Source: Craterostigma plantagineum (taxonomy: Eukaryota; Streptophyta; Magnoliopsida; Lamiales; Linderniaceae). From it: 64,000 bases of DNA. Under the pieces are notes generated by a model, which worked only from the letters and a program-made list of their open reading frames with translations, had not been told where the DNA came from and searched no databases. This document shows positions 9,257 through 20,195 of the stretch, one piece after another (positions within the stretch are counted from its first letter, which is position 1; each line of letters starts with the position of its first letter). Location of the stretch: NCBI GenBank assembly GCA_027422505.1, contig JAPQWV010000124.1:1364001-1428000 (forward strand), given 5' to 3'. Both the position numbers and the translations under genes were made by a program.

Positions 9257-9691
9257 ATGGCTAATACACTGATTTCCACCACAGTCGTAGTAACGTTCCT
9301 ACTTTTCATTGCCATAACAAACACCGCGATTCTCTCTCGAGCCAACTCTCTTACCACCGCCGACGAAGATGAAGAAGCTAAGACAACATTTGCTTCGACA
9401 ACTAACCCTAACTCAAAGGCATGGGCTTGGGGTAATAGAAAGAAATCGCCACCACCATTTTCGCCCGGCCATGATCACCATGGAAAGGTGCCTTGGAGGC
9501 CAAACTTTCCTTGGGGGAGGAAAAAAGCACCGCCACCCCACCACCACGGACCACCACCGCACCACCACGGCGTGGTGGCGGCACCACCGCCGCACCACCA
9601 TTATGGGTGGCCTATGCCACCTTTTTCTTGGCATAAGAAGAAGTCTCCGCCACCACCTAAGAAGTCAACACCGCCGGCCAGCGGTGGGTAA
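9257..9691 (+). CDS. Secreted histidine/proline-rich, extensin-like wall protein
   Basis: A 144-residue product. The ATG at 9257 was chosen because a signal peptide follows at once (VVVTFLLFIAITNTAILSRA) and a TATA box lies 57 bp upstream; the frame is open further 5' but that part has no signal. After an acidic stretch (ADEDEEAK) the mature part repeats Lys-Lys, Pro-rich and His-rich blocks: KKSPPPFSPG, KKAPPPHHHGPPPHHHG and KKKSPPPPKKS. SPPP and SPPPP are hydroxyproline glycosylation signals of extensins, so a cell-wall structural role is likely; the histidine runs could bind metal. No tyrosine cross-link motif of classical extensins was seen. A broken relative lies at 2420-2502 plus 6498-6545. 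Confidence 0.8.
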   Translation: MANTLISTTVVVTFLLFIAITNTAILSRANSLTTADEDEEAKTTFASTTNPNSKAWAWGNRKKSPPPFSPGHDHHGKVPWRPNFPWGRKKAPPPHHHGPPPHHHGVVAAPPPHHHYGWPMPPFSWHKKKSPPPPKKSTPPASGG

Positions 9692-10375
9692 AGATTATAT
9701 GGGAAGATGGTAAAATATATAGAGAGAAAGGCTGGTAGAGGGATATGTGATGTTTTATATAATTATGTAACTTCGTAAGTGAGATATTAAAAATAAAGCC
9801 TTCTTCGTATTTATATGCATGCTATTTGTTTTGCATTATTATCACTGATCTAACTGATTAATAACCTCGATGTCAAGAGAAATATGATGCATGCGATTTG
9901 AAGAATAAAAAAAAACAAGCTTAATAAAAATAGGACAGAGAAAAGTGGTTAATCAAACTTTTCTTATAATAATGTATCTTTTGTCGTATAAAGCAAAAAG
10001 GTAGTTTGGTCAGGTCAGAGTTTTAGAATTTTGAGAGTTTTGATCTTTTCCAAACTACCGAACAAGAGAAAGCATTTTCGAATATATAAAGCACATAATA
10101 TTTGTCGCGGTATTCGGTGTGGGACTAATAGATCCTTATAGTTTCACTTTGGTAAGGCTAACTAATTTGTGCAAGAACTTGGTTTAATATCAAAATTGTT
10201 TTTTTTTCCTACCAAAGTTTTCTGCCCAACTTTCACAACAAACTAGCGACGTGTCTGTCAATTTTTATTTATTCATTTAAAACATTATCGCAGGGGATTT
10301 TCTTACGGGAGTATTCGATTGATACTCTTTGGACCGAAGAGGACTAATAAACGTAATATATATATATACACACAA

Positions 10376-10420
<45 letters not shown>

Positions 10421-12054
10421 ATGCCATGATTGTACGACCAAGAAGAGAAATATGGATAGATGTTAGTTCACATCTATCTGGAGATGCTCCTTGTGAAGTG
10501 TTAACTGTCTTAATGTCTCTGTTCCTCCCATGTGCTCTGTGGGAATAAAAATTAAAAAAACATATATACACTACACATACTGATCATATTATATGCACAT
10601 ATAGATATTGGCATAGGAAGTTCAGATTTGTATATTGATAAAACGTAGATAAATTCAGTCTATGTAAAGCATGAATTCGATTTCTTAAAAGGTCACAAGA
10701 TTTGATTCGTAACGATTTCAATACTAGTTTGACGTGGGATTTGACTAAATATGATTACATTGGATTGTCTGCTTTGACTTTCTTAACTCGTCAGCAAATA
10801 AAGCATCGACTTATATCAGTTATTTATAAAGTATTTATCTTTCAAAACAGTACAGCGTATGACAAGAAAACTCGTTTTTTCCTCTTTCAACGCGATTGTT
10901 CATAAATAATTTTCTATGTATGTTAAGGAAATTTGTAGCTTTCATATTTTGTAAAAAAAAAAATTGTGAACCACAATTTAAAATTCTAACGGCTGATTCT
11001 TTGGGACGAAAACGGAGACAGAGATTGTAAAGATGATTTCACACTAAATCAAATCCATCACCGCCATTATCTATACAAATTATTACAAATTGATTAGTGC
11101 GTTATGTATCCACTAAATGATTATTTGATTATTAAAGGGAAAAAAAAGCATAAAAAGATATATTCATTTTATACTCGAGCTTCAGGCCCACCCCTATTTA
11201 TCAATAAAAATTTAAAAATACAAAGCAAGTACAATCCCATAAATAAAACGCAATTATTTGGTGTAGATCTCCATAAGTCTATACTATAGTATTAGATTTT
11301 AGGTTTCATAAGTCGACTTCTCGTACATGTGTCCACATGTACTTTGACATCAACCGCACTTCATACGGTGGGTATTTTTTTTGTCTTACATCATACTTAA
11401 GTCTCCATCACATGTAAATAAATAGCAAATTAAATAATGGTGAAATCTATAGAAAAATATCCCATTGGATAAATTTTTTACACATAGCATGCCAGAATAA
11501 TCCTTTATTATAAGAAACGAATTTGATGTGAAAAATAAACATTACATTTTCCATCGCCTGTAGAATTTCTCTCTTCATAGGCTTTATGCTTTCCTTCATT
11601 TTCTCACATATGAAATACAAAAGGCAATATACAAAGTACGCCCACAAATTGAAACATGTTATATATACATGTACATGTCCCGAAAGAGATTTAGTTTTTT
11701 TTTTGTTAATTGGTCGAGCTTTAAAAAAATATTATCAAATATTATACAATTCACGTTACATTAACATAGAAAGCCTCCCTCATTTCTTCTTCTCCAATAA
11801 ATAGTACGAATGCATTTATCTCACCTTAAGTTCTCTCATTTCATACATGGTCCCTCCCTCCCTACCCTATTATATAACATACTTTCTCCAAACTTCCACA
11901 CTTCAATTTAATTTCAATAGATTTTAATGCCACCCCTTTTTCAAAATCTACGTCACGCAAGCTCATTAAATTCTTCCTATCTATGCCTTACTTAAAAATC
12001 TTGATATAGTTACACTTCCACCATTATCCTTTTCCTTCTTTCCATATCTTCCCA
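9692..12054. other. Intergenic DNA with one dinucleotide repeat
   Basis: No supported gene. A compound (TA)n-(CA)n-(TA)n microsatellite occupies about 10356-10420. The last part, with TATATAA at 11871-11877, is a plausible promoter and leader for the RING-H2 gene that follows. Confidence 0.5.
10356..10420. repeat. Compound microsatellite (TA)n(CA)n(TA)n
   Basis: Alternating TA, then CACACAAACACACACACA, then a second TA run. Likely polymorphic. Confidence 0.9.
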
Positions 12055-13115
12055 ATGTCTGAAACAAAGATTTTACTATCTCCGGCGAAAAGCCCACCGC
12101 CGCCGCACACCCTCTTCAACGGCGGAGCAACACAGATTCACACCCCAACGCCGCCTCAAACAAGTTTCCCAATCATAGCAGTAGCAATTGCATATTAGCC
12201 ACTGGGTTTTTGCTGGTCAGCTACTACATTTTCGTCATCAAGTGCTGCTTGAATTGGCACAGAATCGATCTCCTCCGGCGATTTTCCTCCTATAGGACAC
12301 GCCGGGAAGAAAACCCACCGACGGTTCGCCCGCCGGCGGCGGCTACGGCCGGCCGCGGCCTCGACGAATCCACCATAAGGTCAATCCCAATCCTAGAGTT
12401 CAGGAAAGAAATCCGTCAAGATTCTAAAGACAAAGAGCAGAGATTTTCCCAAGAATGCGCAGTTTGTTTGAGCGAGTTTCAAGAGAAAGAGAGGCTAAGA
12501 GCTATACCTCAGTGCGGCCATTCTTTCCACATAGATTGCATCGACGTTTGGCTTCAGAACAATGCAAACTGCCCTTTGTGCAGAAGGAGCATTTCTGCAA
12601 ACTGCGTGGCAGATTTCAGACATTATCTCAATCTATCCCTCGATCCAAAAAGCCCGCCTAGGGATCATCTGCTAGATTACGTCGTGATAGAGATCGATTC
12701 TTCGTCTCAAGGCCTTGGTAATGAAGACGATGAGTTCATTACCATAAGCCCCTCTCCGAGGAAATTGCAGCAACCTAGGATGATTCTCAGCAGAAGGGAG
12801 AAGAAATCGAATTGTGTTTCGAGCATGGGAGATGAATGCATTGGGATGAATAGGACTAAGGAGGAGAGATTATTTGATTTTCAACGGCCCATGAGGAGGT
12901 CTTTCTCCATGGATTCAGCTGATGATTCGCAGCTTTATTTGGCTGTTCAAGAAATTATGCAGAGGCATAGTGAGATGTTATTTGCTAATGAAGGTTGTAG
13001 CAGCAGCAGCAGTAATAATGGTAATAGAATTAAGAGATCATTCTTTTCGTTTGGACATGGCAGATCGCTTTCAAGGTGTGCTGCTTCTGTTCAACCTCTT
13101 GTTTTAGAGCCCTAA
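12055..13115 (+). CDS. RING-H2 finger protein of the ATL family (E3 ubiquitin ligase), reading frame broken once in the membrane segment
   Basis: The first ATG (12055) opens a proline-rich N-terminus and the start of a hydrophobic segment (FPIIAVAI), then hits TAG at 12196-12198. The rest reads on in another frame: ILATGFLLVSYYIFVIKCC (membrane helix), a basic stretch, the ATL GLD motif (GRGLDEST), and a complete RING-H2 domain, CAVC-x15-CGHSFHIDC-x10-CPLC, with the conserved Trp (IDVW). Stop at 13115. ATLs are usually single-exon and membrane-anchored, moving ubiquitin to substrates. Restoring phase needs one base near 12190. Either this is a young pseudogene, an assembly error, or translation starts at 12210 with a damaged anchor. 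The C-terminal tail is Ser-rich. Confidence 0.8.
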
Positions 13116-14154
13116 TTGTATTATTTTTTTGTAAGATGTTTTATAATCTTTAAGAAAGGAAAAACAAAAAAGACGATCTTTTTTTCGTTCTGCTTTTCAA
13201 TTTTGCTTGGGGTGGATTGTAGAAAATTGTTTTACATGGTTGTATAAAGTGTGTGTTAATTTACACGACAAGATTAGAAGGAGATGATATGATGGACCAT
13301 AAAGATCTAATTTTTGACTTGATTGTAAGCATCATTGCAATTAAACGACGCTTTTTGCTTTTGAATTTTGAACTATTTCGTCATGAATCTCATGATTGAG
13401 TTACATCATTACGGCTTTTTATGTTTTCACTTCAAATAAAATCAAACATATCCTATGACATGGAGATATAAAGAAGATACCATGCTTGGGTGACAAGGTA
13501 AATAGATAGTGAAGAAAATGGGATTTTTAAATAGATATATTAGTTAGAGGGGTCCCCTTCTAATAATAGAATATCATTAATTTATGTTGCTGACTGGGTA
13601 CCCGACTCGACATTGAAACTTTTCTTGTCAATGTTCTCCAGCCAGAAATATAATAATGAATATAAGAAAAATTCATAATGTGGACTATTGAGCTCGAGAA
13701 AATAATAATTAGCCACGAAGCTTTAAATATCGATCAATTCATTGGGGTCCCTTGTAATTAATCGTTGCATAACAGCCCAACTCATACATCAAATAGTTAA
13801 GTCCATTAAAGAATTAGGACCCGAGCCAACAAAAAAAAAAAGGAATTTATTTATGACCGTTACTTTGTATCCGAATATTGGTTTATATTGTTCAAGAAAC
13901 AAAATTGAATTGGAATCAACTTTACAATACAAATAACTTTCATCAAGTACTGATTAATTGGGTATTTTCAGCAAATCTACAGCAACATGAATCTGTCCAG
14001 TACATACGTAATAAGAAAAATAAAATTGAACAAATTGGGCCATCGCCATATTACATGGGATTGTCTTGGCAAGAAAAGATATTAAATTTTAAGGCCCCCT
14101 AGAACGTATTGGGTTGAGTTCGATTCTTTTTATACTAGATTTAGCTTATAATTA
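13116..14154. other. Intergenic DNA, nothing recognised
   Basis: AT-rich sequence 3' of the RING-H2 gene with no supported coding frame or terminal-repeat element. Confidence 0.5.
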
Positions 14155-14985
14155 AGGTGAATCTATAGAAAAATACCCGTACAAAAAATTTGTAACTCAG
14201 TACCCATGTCAGAAGTTTTTTTATATAAGTACACGTTCGACTGTGCGTACTATTTTCTCGGACTTGACGTACCTTTTTATATGTATATTGCGTACCACGT
14301 CACGCATTTATATGGTACACATATATGGTACCTATATACGATCCATGCGGCTAACTATATGACGGTACCATTTTCTAGACGTATTACGTACCACAATACG
14401 TTTCTATATGGTACCTAAATGTGCAATATGATGTACATTGCGGCAGGCAAGTACCAATGTGCAAAAAGTTTATTCTGACACGTACCTGCGTATAAAAAAA
14501 TACTGGCAGGGTATTGATTTGCTAACTTAATAAGGTAATTTTATGTAAAATCCCCATTAATTCTTTTTTTATAACTATTTATCACAAACATATTTTATTC
14601 CTTTTTAATTTTGGTGTATCTACAATTCAATACCCAAAAGAATCAAACTTTATCAGTTCAGTATCCTGTCAGAAAAATTTTATATACAGGTACCTATAGA
14701 ATAGTTTTTTTACATATAACTACCTGTTTGGTTATTAGTACCATTTTATCATAGTTTACAGAATTTTTATATGTATATTACGTATCGTATTACGTAATAC
14801 CTAATTTCTAAATATCTTGTGTGATATCTCTGTAAGCATGATATACGTTTTGTCAACGTATTATATATAGAAAAATACATTTCCCTAGTATACCTAAATT
14901 TTAATATGGTATGCCTTCAGCCGGATACCTATGTGTATTCGATTAGATACCTAGATATAAAAAATACTGACAGTGGATTGATTTT
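14155..14985. repeat. Diverged tandem repeat, two units of about 370 bp
   Basis: Unit 1 (about 14155-14525) and unit 2 (about 14615-14985) share a sequence of landmarks in the same order: GTGAATCTA / GTGTATCTA, CAGTACCCATGTCAGAA / CAGTATCCTGTCAGAA, TTTTATATGTATATT followed by CGTA and a TACGTA-rich stretch, and AAAAAATACTGGCAG / AAAAAATACTGACAG near the end. No protein is encoded. A weaker relative of the first landmark is at about 11440. Probably a degenerate repeat family. Confidence 0.5.
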
Positions 14986-15178
14986 TATGTTTTTTTATAC
15001 TATTAGGTACTTAACTTTAAACTTCTCTTTAAGTTTTGACATCTCAATATAAATTTTTATTTGATACTGCATGTTGCAATTCATTTTCCATTCCTCGTAT
15101 ATTTTACTTTTATCAATGTTGACCACGCAATTTATAAATCGAAGTTTTGTCACTAGCTGAAAAATTAGCCTAAGGACG

Positions 15179-15966
15179 TAGGGTTGGCAATGGCTGGGGA
15201 TTCCCCGTCCCCGAGGGGATCCGCCCCGAACGGGGCGGGGAATCCCCGAGATTTTATCCCTGCGGGGCGGGGACGGGGAATGATGTCTCCCCATGGGATC
15301 CCCACGGTATTGAAAATTCTCAACAAAGACCGGTGCGTTGTTCGGTAACCACGCTAGTTCGTGAACGTCGCAGTCGTTGATGTCTCGCACTTTCAACGAA
15401 AAAAAAATAGCACAGAAGCACTATTCACGTGACTCTATTATAAAAATTGAGATTTGCGAAATCCATAGGTGTTGAGAGTGAAAAGTAACAACGTCACTTT
15501 ATTGCAAAATGAATACCCAAAGAATGTTGTCACGAGTAAAAAATGGGGTACAACACGAGGACTTCCCAGGGGGTCACTCATCCTATTACTACTCTCGCCC
15601 AAGCACGCTTAACTTCGGATGGGATCCCGCCCCGTCCCCGAACCCTCTTTTATATATTATAATCTATATAATATTACACTATAATTTAAATAATAGTAAA
15701 ATAATATCAAAATATAGATTAAAAAATATTAAATTAATACAAATAATATATAAAATTATAATTTATATAATATTTATTACACAACTATATTCAAATTTAT
15801 ATATTATATTAAAGATGTTATTTTTTACAGAAAATTAAGGGGCGGAGAATCCCCGTGGGGAATCCCCGCGGGGACGGGGACGGGGACGATTTCATCCCCG
15901 AATGCATCGCGGGGACGGGGATGGGGATTAGATCCCTGCCCCCGCCCCGCTCCATTGCCATCCCTA
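15179..15966. mobile_element. hAT-like MITE with GC-rich ends, carrying 5S-derived DNA
   Basis: Terminal inverted repeat TAGGGTTGGCAATGG / CCATTGCCATCCCTA with an 8-bp target duplication TAAGGACG at 15171-15178 and 15967-15974, as in hAT elements. Both ends are runs of GGGGA/CCCCG, while the middle (15650-15835) is extremely AT-rich. The middle also holds about 300 bp of foreign sequence, including part of a 5S rRNA gene (15546-15627). It has no transposase. Confidence 0.92.
15546..15627 (-). pseudogene. Partial 5S rRNA sequence
   Basis: On the minus strand the sequence matches the 3' two-thirds of plant 5S rRNA: GGATCCCAT, then CCGAAGTTAAGCGTGCTTGG, GCGAGAGTAGTA, GGATGAGTGACC, CCCTGGGAAGTCC and TCGTGTTGTACCCC. 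A T6 run follows, like a Pol III terminator. About seven bases (CAGAACT in the standard sequence) are missing, and the 5' third is replaced by MITE sequence. The A-box and C-box regions of the internal promoter are largely present. The source is either a 5S rDNA unit or a Cassandra-type TRIM, whose LTRs carry 5S sequence. Confidence 0.85.
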
Positions 15967-16219
15967 TAAGGACGGATACATTTTTCTACTCCTTATTTAT
16001 AAATTCGACCCATATGATCTTGAGATAAAAATTACACGATTATTAAATGATGTTGCATTCACTTTTTCGGAGTCCTCCATTTTTCAAGAATGGGATTCAT
16101 ATAGACAGTTATTTACCCTCAAGCACAACCAATGTTTTTTTTTGGTAAAATGAGATTTTCATTTACCACTATCGAAAGTTACATCCCTACTTCAATTCCC
16201 CACAATTCTATACAAGGAC

Positions 16220-19200
16220 TTATACTAAAGAACCATAACAAACACGGTTAAAAGTATCAGATTTGGTGGCCTTCTTCACTCGACAAACACTTCTAATTCT
16301 TCCTCTCATCTCTGCCGCTATTAGGTGTGTGATTTGTTCCACTGTCATCACTCGCCCTTCATGTAGTCTTCTATTCCTTTCACACCATAAATGGTATAGA
16401 GTAGCAGAGTAACAAGCAATCACAATGCTATGATGAATATCCCTCTTTCCTCCCACACGCATCACCCATTCACACAAACCAGCATAGGTGGACACCATTC
16501 CTCCCAAGTTTAGCCAGCTGTGAATCTTCTGCAATACCTCGCGACTGAACCAGCACTCCACAAAAATGTGTTCAAGTGATTCCTCTGTTATACCACATAA
16601 CCTGCACTTGCTATCAGTGATACACAACCCCCAGCCTAACAGTCGGTCAGAAGTTAGTAGTTTCCTATGCATTATCAACCAAAAAATGAAGGAATGTTTC
16701 GGTAAGTTGTATCTGTTCCACACAGCTTTACAATACGGAAAGTAGGAAGCTGCCCCCTTAAGCCAAATATATCCAGATTTGATGGAATATTTCCCATCAG
16801 TCGACAATATCCATCTCCTCTCATTATATCCATCTTGGAACTTCCTTTTGAGTCGATTCAATTTCTTCCAGTGCCAACTTGAGTCTAAGGCAGGTAAGAA
16901 GTCCCAGAAATTTGTGCCTTTTAGGTATATAGTGTTGATCCATTTTATCCAAAGAGAGTCTGTTTTGTTTGTGATGTCCCAGATCTGTTTTCCGGCCAAA
17001 GCACTGTTCCAGGTCACACAATCCCGTAGATTTAGACCCCCTTGCTTCTTCGGCTGACAGACCGTGTCCCAGCTAATAAGGGCCAAACTCTTCCCATTCA
17101 CTGATCTGCCCCATAAGAATTCCCTGCAGATTTTGTCCACCTCCTTGGAAACTTCCTTTGGCAGTAGGAATATCGAGCCCCAGTAGCCGTGTGTCGCCAA
17201 GAGCACCGAGTTAATCAAGCACAATCTCCCGGCATATGATAAATTTCGAGTTGCCCAGCATTTAATTCGGCTAGTGATCTTCTCTACCAAACATTGGCAG
17301 GAGCTACTAGTCCATTTCGTCGGGGATATCGGGACTCCCAAATATTTCATAAGATACATCCCTAATTGAAACCCAGTTATCTGTGCGATATGCTCTGCCA
17401 CTAAGTTTTTTGTTCCAGCCATGAATATACTCGATTTCTGTTGATTGGCCTCCAATCCGGACACTGTCTTAAACTGTTTAAGGACCTCAGTCACCACCCT
17501 CACCGCTCCTACTGTCCCTTTGCAGAAAATCATTAGGTCATCAGCGAAACATAAATTCACTAGCCTAATCTGTTTGCAAAGCGGGTGGAATCTAAACTGA
17601 GGGTCTTTAGACAAGAGCTGCAATTGTCTTGTCAAATACTCCATTGCTATGACAAATAACAATGGTGAGATAGGGTCCCCCTGCCTCAGACCTCGAGCAG
17701 CAGCAAAAGAACCGGTTTGAGCCCCATTAATAGAAATGGTAAAAGTCACCTTGGTTACACAAGCCATGATCCACTTGATGAATTTCCTAGGGAACTTCAG
17801 CAGCTTTAACCATTCCTCCAGAAAAGACCATTCCACGGAATCATACGCCTTCTTTAAGTCCACTTTCATAAGGGCCCTTGCAGATGCATGTTTCCTATTA
17901 TATAGTCGAAGCAAATCTTGGCATAACAGTATATTATGCACAATAGATCTTCCTTCAACAAAGGCACTCTGGTTATCATGGATTAGCTTGGGTAAAAGTG
18001 GCTTAAGCCGAGCACACAGCATCTTTGAGATGCATTTGTAGACTGAGTTGCAGCAAGAGATAGGTCTAAACTCCTGGGCTATAGCAGGGTTACTAACCTT
18101 AGGGATAAGGCATAATACTGTGTTGTTCAAGCTTGGATGGAGCTTCCCTGTTTCAAAGAATTCCATGACCGCATTAGTTACCTGATTACCTACAATGCTC
18201 CAAGCTTTGAGGAAGAAATCACTTCCATAGCCATCCGGCCCAGGTGCAGCATCCTTATGTATTGCCTTCATTGCCTCCAGAACTTCCCTTTTATCAAAAG
18301 GTTGCACTAGCTTTAGTTGATCTGACAAATTCAATACATAGCCTTCTTCTGCTACTCTTTCCTGAAGTCTTATCTGTTTTGAGGAAGCCTTCCCCAGCAG
18401 CCCCTTGAAATATTCTGTAAAGTGTGTGCTTAGTTCCTCAGGATCTGTTATAATTCTGCCCTCACCCGTAGATATAGAGATCACTCGATTAGAATAGGCT
18501 CTCTGTTTAATCATGGCATGAAAATATGCAGTGTTTTGGTCGCCTTTATCCAACCATCTCAATTTAGCTTTTTGCCTTAAGAACTGCTCACTGGCTTGGG
18601 ATAGGAAACCATATTCCTTCCTGATATCAGCTTCTTTTTCTAGCAGTTCGAAATTTAGGGGATCTCCATGTAGCTCCCGTTGCACCTCCTCCAATTTACC
18701 TCTTGCAACCTCAGTTTGCTTCACAATATCAACAAAGGTTTCTCTGTTTAAAGCCTTCAGGGGCCTCTGCATTCTAATCAGATTCTCCCAGAGGTTCCTC
18801 ATAGCTGCGCCACTTGAAGCCAACCAGTTATTTTGCACGGTCTGCAAAAAGGTAGGGGCTAGGCTCCACATGTTGAAGTATTTAAATGGTCTTCTGCCTA
18901 CCTGCTGCTGCCCATTACATCTGAGAAGCAAAGGAGTGTGATCAGAGACTCCTTCATTCAAATAGATCACAGTGTGCTCAAAGTGCTTTGAGATCCATGC
19001 CTCATTTGCAAAAGCCCAATCGATCCTACTCCATATTCTACTATCTCTTTTCTGTTTATTAGTCCATGTGAAATTGCAGCCACTCCGTCTGATTTCCTCC
19101 AGCTGGCATAGTTGCAAGCAGTGGTTGAAGCTTGTGAACTCATTTGCATTAATTTCAGCTCCACCAATCCTGTCCTCAAAACCTCGGATGTTATTGAAAT

Positions 19201-19615
19201 CCCCCCATACCATCCAAGGGTCATTCATACCCTCTCCCAACTGCTTGATGGATTCCCATAGTCTCTCTCTACCCGGCAGGTCATTGAACCCATATACACA
19301 AGTGAGGTATGTAATAAAAACTCCAGCCTTCCTGACTTTAAAGTGCATAAGCTGTTCTGTTTTTGATAGTAACTCCAGCTCCATATCTTCTCGCCACAGA
19401 ACCACTATTCTACCACTTGGGTGCTCACTCAGATTATGACTCACTTCCCAGCCACAAAAGATTCTAGCACTTACAGTATGGATGCATCCCAGTTTCAGCT
19501 TAGTTTCTAGCAGACACATTATATTTATTCTATATTTACTGCAGAACAGAGTTACCTCCTTCTGCTTGGAAGGGCCATTAAGGCCCCTAATGTTCCACAC
19601 GGCAGCCCTATCCAT
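16220..19615 (-). CDS. LINE ORF2: endonuclease and reverse transcriptase
   Basis: The frame is open from 19669 (1,149 codons). The likely start is the Met at 19615, immediately before AAVWNIRGLNGP, the usual beginning of the endonuclease. Domains in order: exonuclease-endonuclease-phosphatase fold (CLLETKLK, WGDFNNIRG, RIDWAFAN, SDHTPLLL); reverse transcriptase (FRPISCCNSVYK, KVDLKKAYDSVEW, RGLRQGDPISPLLF and the catalytic LCFADDLMIF); and a C-terminal zf-RVT region (CRLCGITEESLEHIFVEC). The YADD box reads FADD, common in plant LINEs. No stop or frameshift interrupts it. ORF1 ends 8 nt inside this start (ATGGATAG), suggesting termination-reinitiation for ORF2 translation. Confidence 0.95.
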   Translation of the reverse strand: MDRAAVWNIRGLNGPSKQKEVTLFCSKYRINIMCLLETKLKLGCIHTVSARIFCGWEVSHNLSEHPSGRIVVLWREDMELELLSKTEQLMHFKVRKAGVFITYLTCVYGFNDLPGRERLWESIKQLGEGMNDPWMVWGDFNNIRGFEDRIGGAEINANEFTSFNHCLQLCQLEEIRRSGCNFTWTNKQKRDSRIWSRIDWAFANEAWISKHFEHTVIYLNEGVSDHTPLLLRCNGQQQVGRRPFKYFNMWSLAPTFLQTVQNNWLASSGAAMRNLWENLIRMQRPLKALNRETFVDIVKQTEVARGKLEEVQRELHGDPLNFELLEKEADIRKEYGFLSQASEQFLRQKAKLRWLDKGDQNTAYFHAMIKQRAYSNRVISISTGEGRIITDPEELSTHFTEYFKGLLGKASSKQIRLQERVAEEGYVLNLSDQLKLVQPFDKREVLEAMKAIHKDAAPGPDGYGSDFFLKAWSIVGNQVTNAVMEFFETGKLHPSLNNTVLCLIPKVSNPAIAQEFRPISCCNSVYKCISKMLCARLKPLLPKLIHDNQSAFVEGRSIVHNILLCQDLLRLYNRKHASARALMKVDLKKAYDSVEWSFLEEWLKLLKFPRKFIKWIMACVTKVTFTISINGAQTGSFAAARGLRQGDPISPLLFVIAMEYLTRQLQLLSKDPQFRFHPLCKQIRLVNLCFADDLMIFCKGTVGAVRVVTEVLKQFKTVSGLEANQQKSSIFMAGTKNLVAEHIAQITGFQLGMYLMKYLGVPISPTKWTSSSCQCLVEKITSRIKCWATRNLSYAGRLCLINSVLLATHGYWGSIFLLPKEVSKEVDKICREFLWGRSVNGKSLALISWDTVCQPKKQGGLNLRDCVTWNSALAGKQIWDITNKTDSLWIKWINTIYLKGTNFWDFLPALDSSWHWKKLNRLKRKFQDGYNERRWILSTDGKYSIKSGYIWLKGAASYFPYCKAVWNRYNLPKHSFIFWLIMHRKLLTSDRLLGWGLCITDSKCRLCGITEESLEHIFVECWFSREVLQKIHSWLNLGGMVSTYAGLCEWVMRVGGKRDIHHSIVIACYSATLYHLWCERNRRLHEGRVMTVEQITHLIAAEMRGRIRSVCRVKKATKSDTFNRVCYGSLV

Positions 19616-19934
19616 GACCGCAGTCATGTACCCTCTGCTTGGAAGGGTTTGAATTGACTCTATCCCCATGTCCCTCCTCCTCTAATTGGAACACTTCTGC
19701 CCAAGAGTGTCTACCACTGATATTTCGTATCATAGGAGATGTATGTGGCTTATTACCAGTCACATCCTTAGCCTCACTTGGGATCACTTTTGTTCCTGGG
19801 GGGTCCCCCACATCCTTGGGATCTTTTTCTGTTGCTACGAGGTTATCCTGTTTTGGTAAAATCTGTTGCCATGCCTTGTTCCCCTTGTGTTTACAGACAT
19901 CATCCAAGTGCCCATACTTCTTACAATTAGTGCA
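19608..19934 (-). pseudogene. LINE ORF1, 3' fragment with zinc knuckle
   Basis: The residual frame has a CCHC knuckle (CTNCKKYGHLDDVC, spacing C-x2-C-x4-H-x4-C) close to the truncation point, then a polar tail ending at TAG 19608-19610. In plant LINEs ORF1 encodes an RNA-binding gag-like protein, of which only the C-terminus is left. The open frame runs a few codons beyond 19934 into flanking DNA, but that part is not LINE sequence. Confidence 0.85.
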
Positions 19935-20195
19935 AAGCACAACCAATGTTTGTTTCATTCAATATTTAATGAAAACAAAGAAGGGTAGGTTAGTGCAATA
20001 AATGAAATCATAATTCCCAATCTCTTTGATGAATTTGAATTTCGCTTACCATACCAAGTTTGAAGTCAAAAGAAAGAATTTTATATGTTTATATATGGTC
20101 TTCTTGCAGACAGAAAGTAAACGATGGATCTCATGCGAGCCTAAGAATATCTAAAAGGTTGTGCTAATGTTTGCAATGATTATTAAGGATCTAAT

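Larger units (their letters stand above)
6575..9691. repeat. Segmental tandem duplication, copy B
   Basis: Contains the intact versions of both genes of the unit: the peptide precursor (7333-7674, minus) and the wall protein (9257-9691, plus). Compared with copy A it carries a TRIM at 6726-7286, exactly at a site that is uninterrupted in copy A, and about 1.1 kb of extra DNA with a Stowaway MITE between the two genes. Confidence 0.8.
16138..19934 (-). mobile_element. LINE (L1-type non-LTR retrotransposon), 5'-truncated
   Basis: A 17-bp target duplication AAGCACAACCAATGTTT lies at 16121-16137 and 19935-19951, and a T-run after the left copy is the short poly(A) tail read on the plus strand. 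The element carries the 3' end of ORF1 and a complete ORF2. Truncation at 19934 removed most of ORF1, the usual result of incomplete reverse transcription. The near-perfect duplication and unbroken ORF2 suggest recent insertion. Confidence 0.95.

Noticed and set aside
18531..19439. Plus-strand frames of 136 and 155 codons
   Set aside because: Shadows of the LINE ORF2 on the opposite strand.
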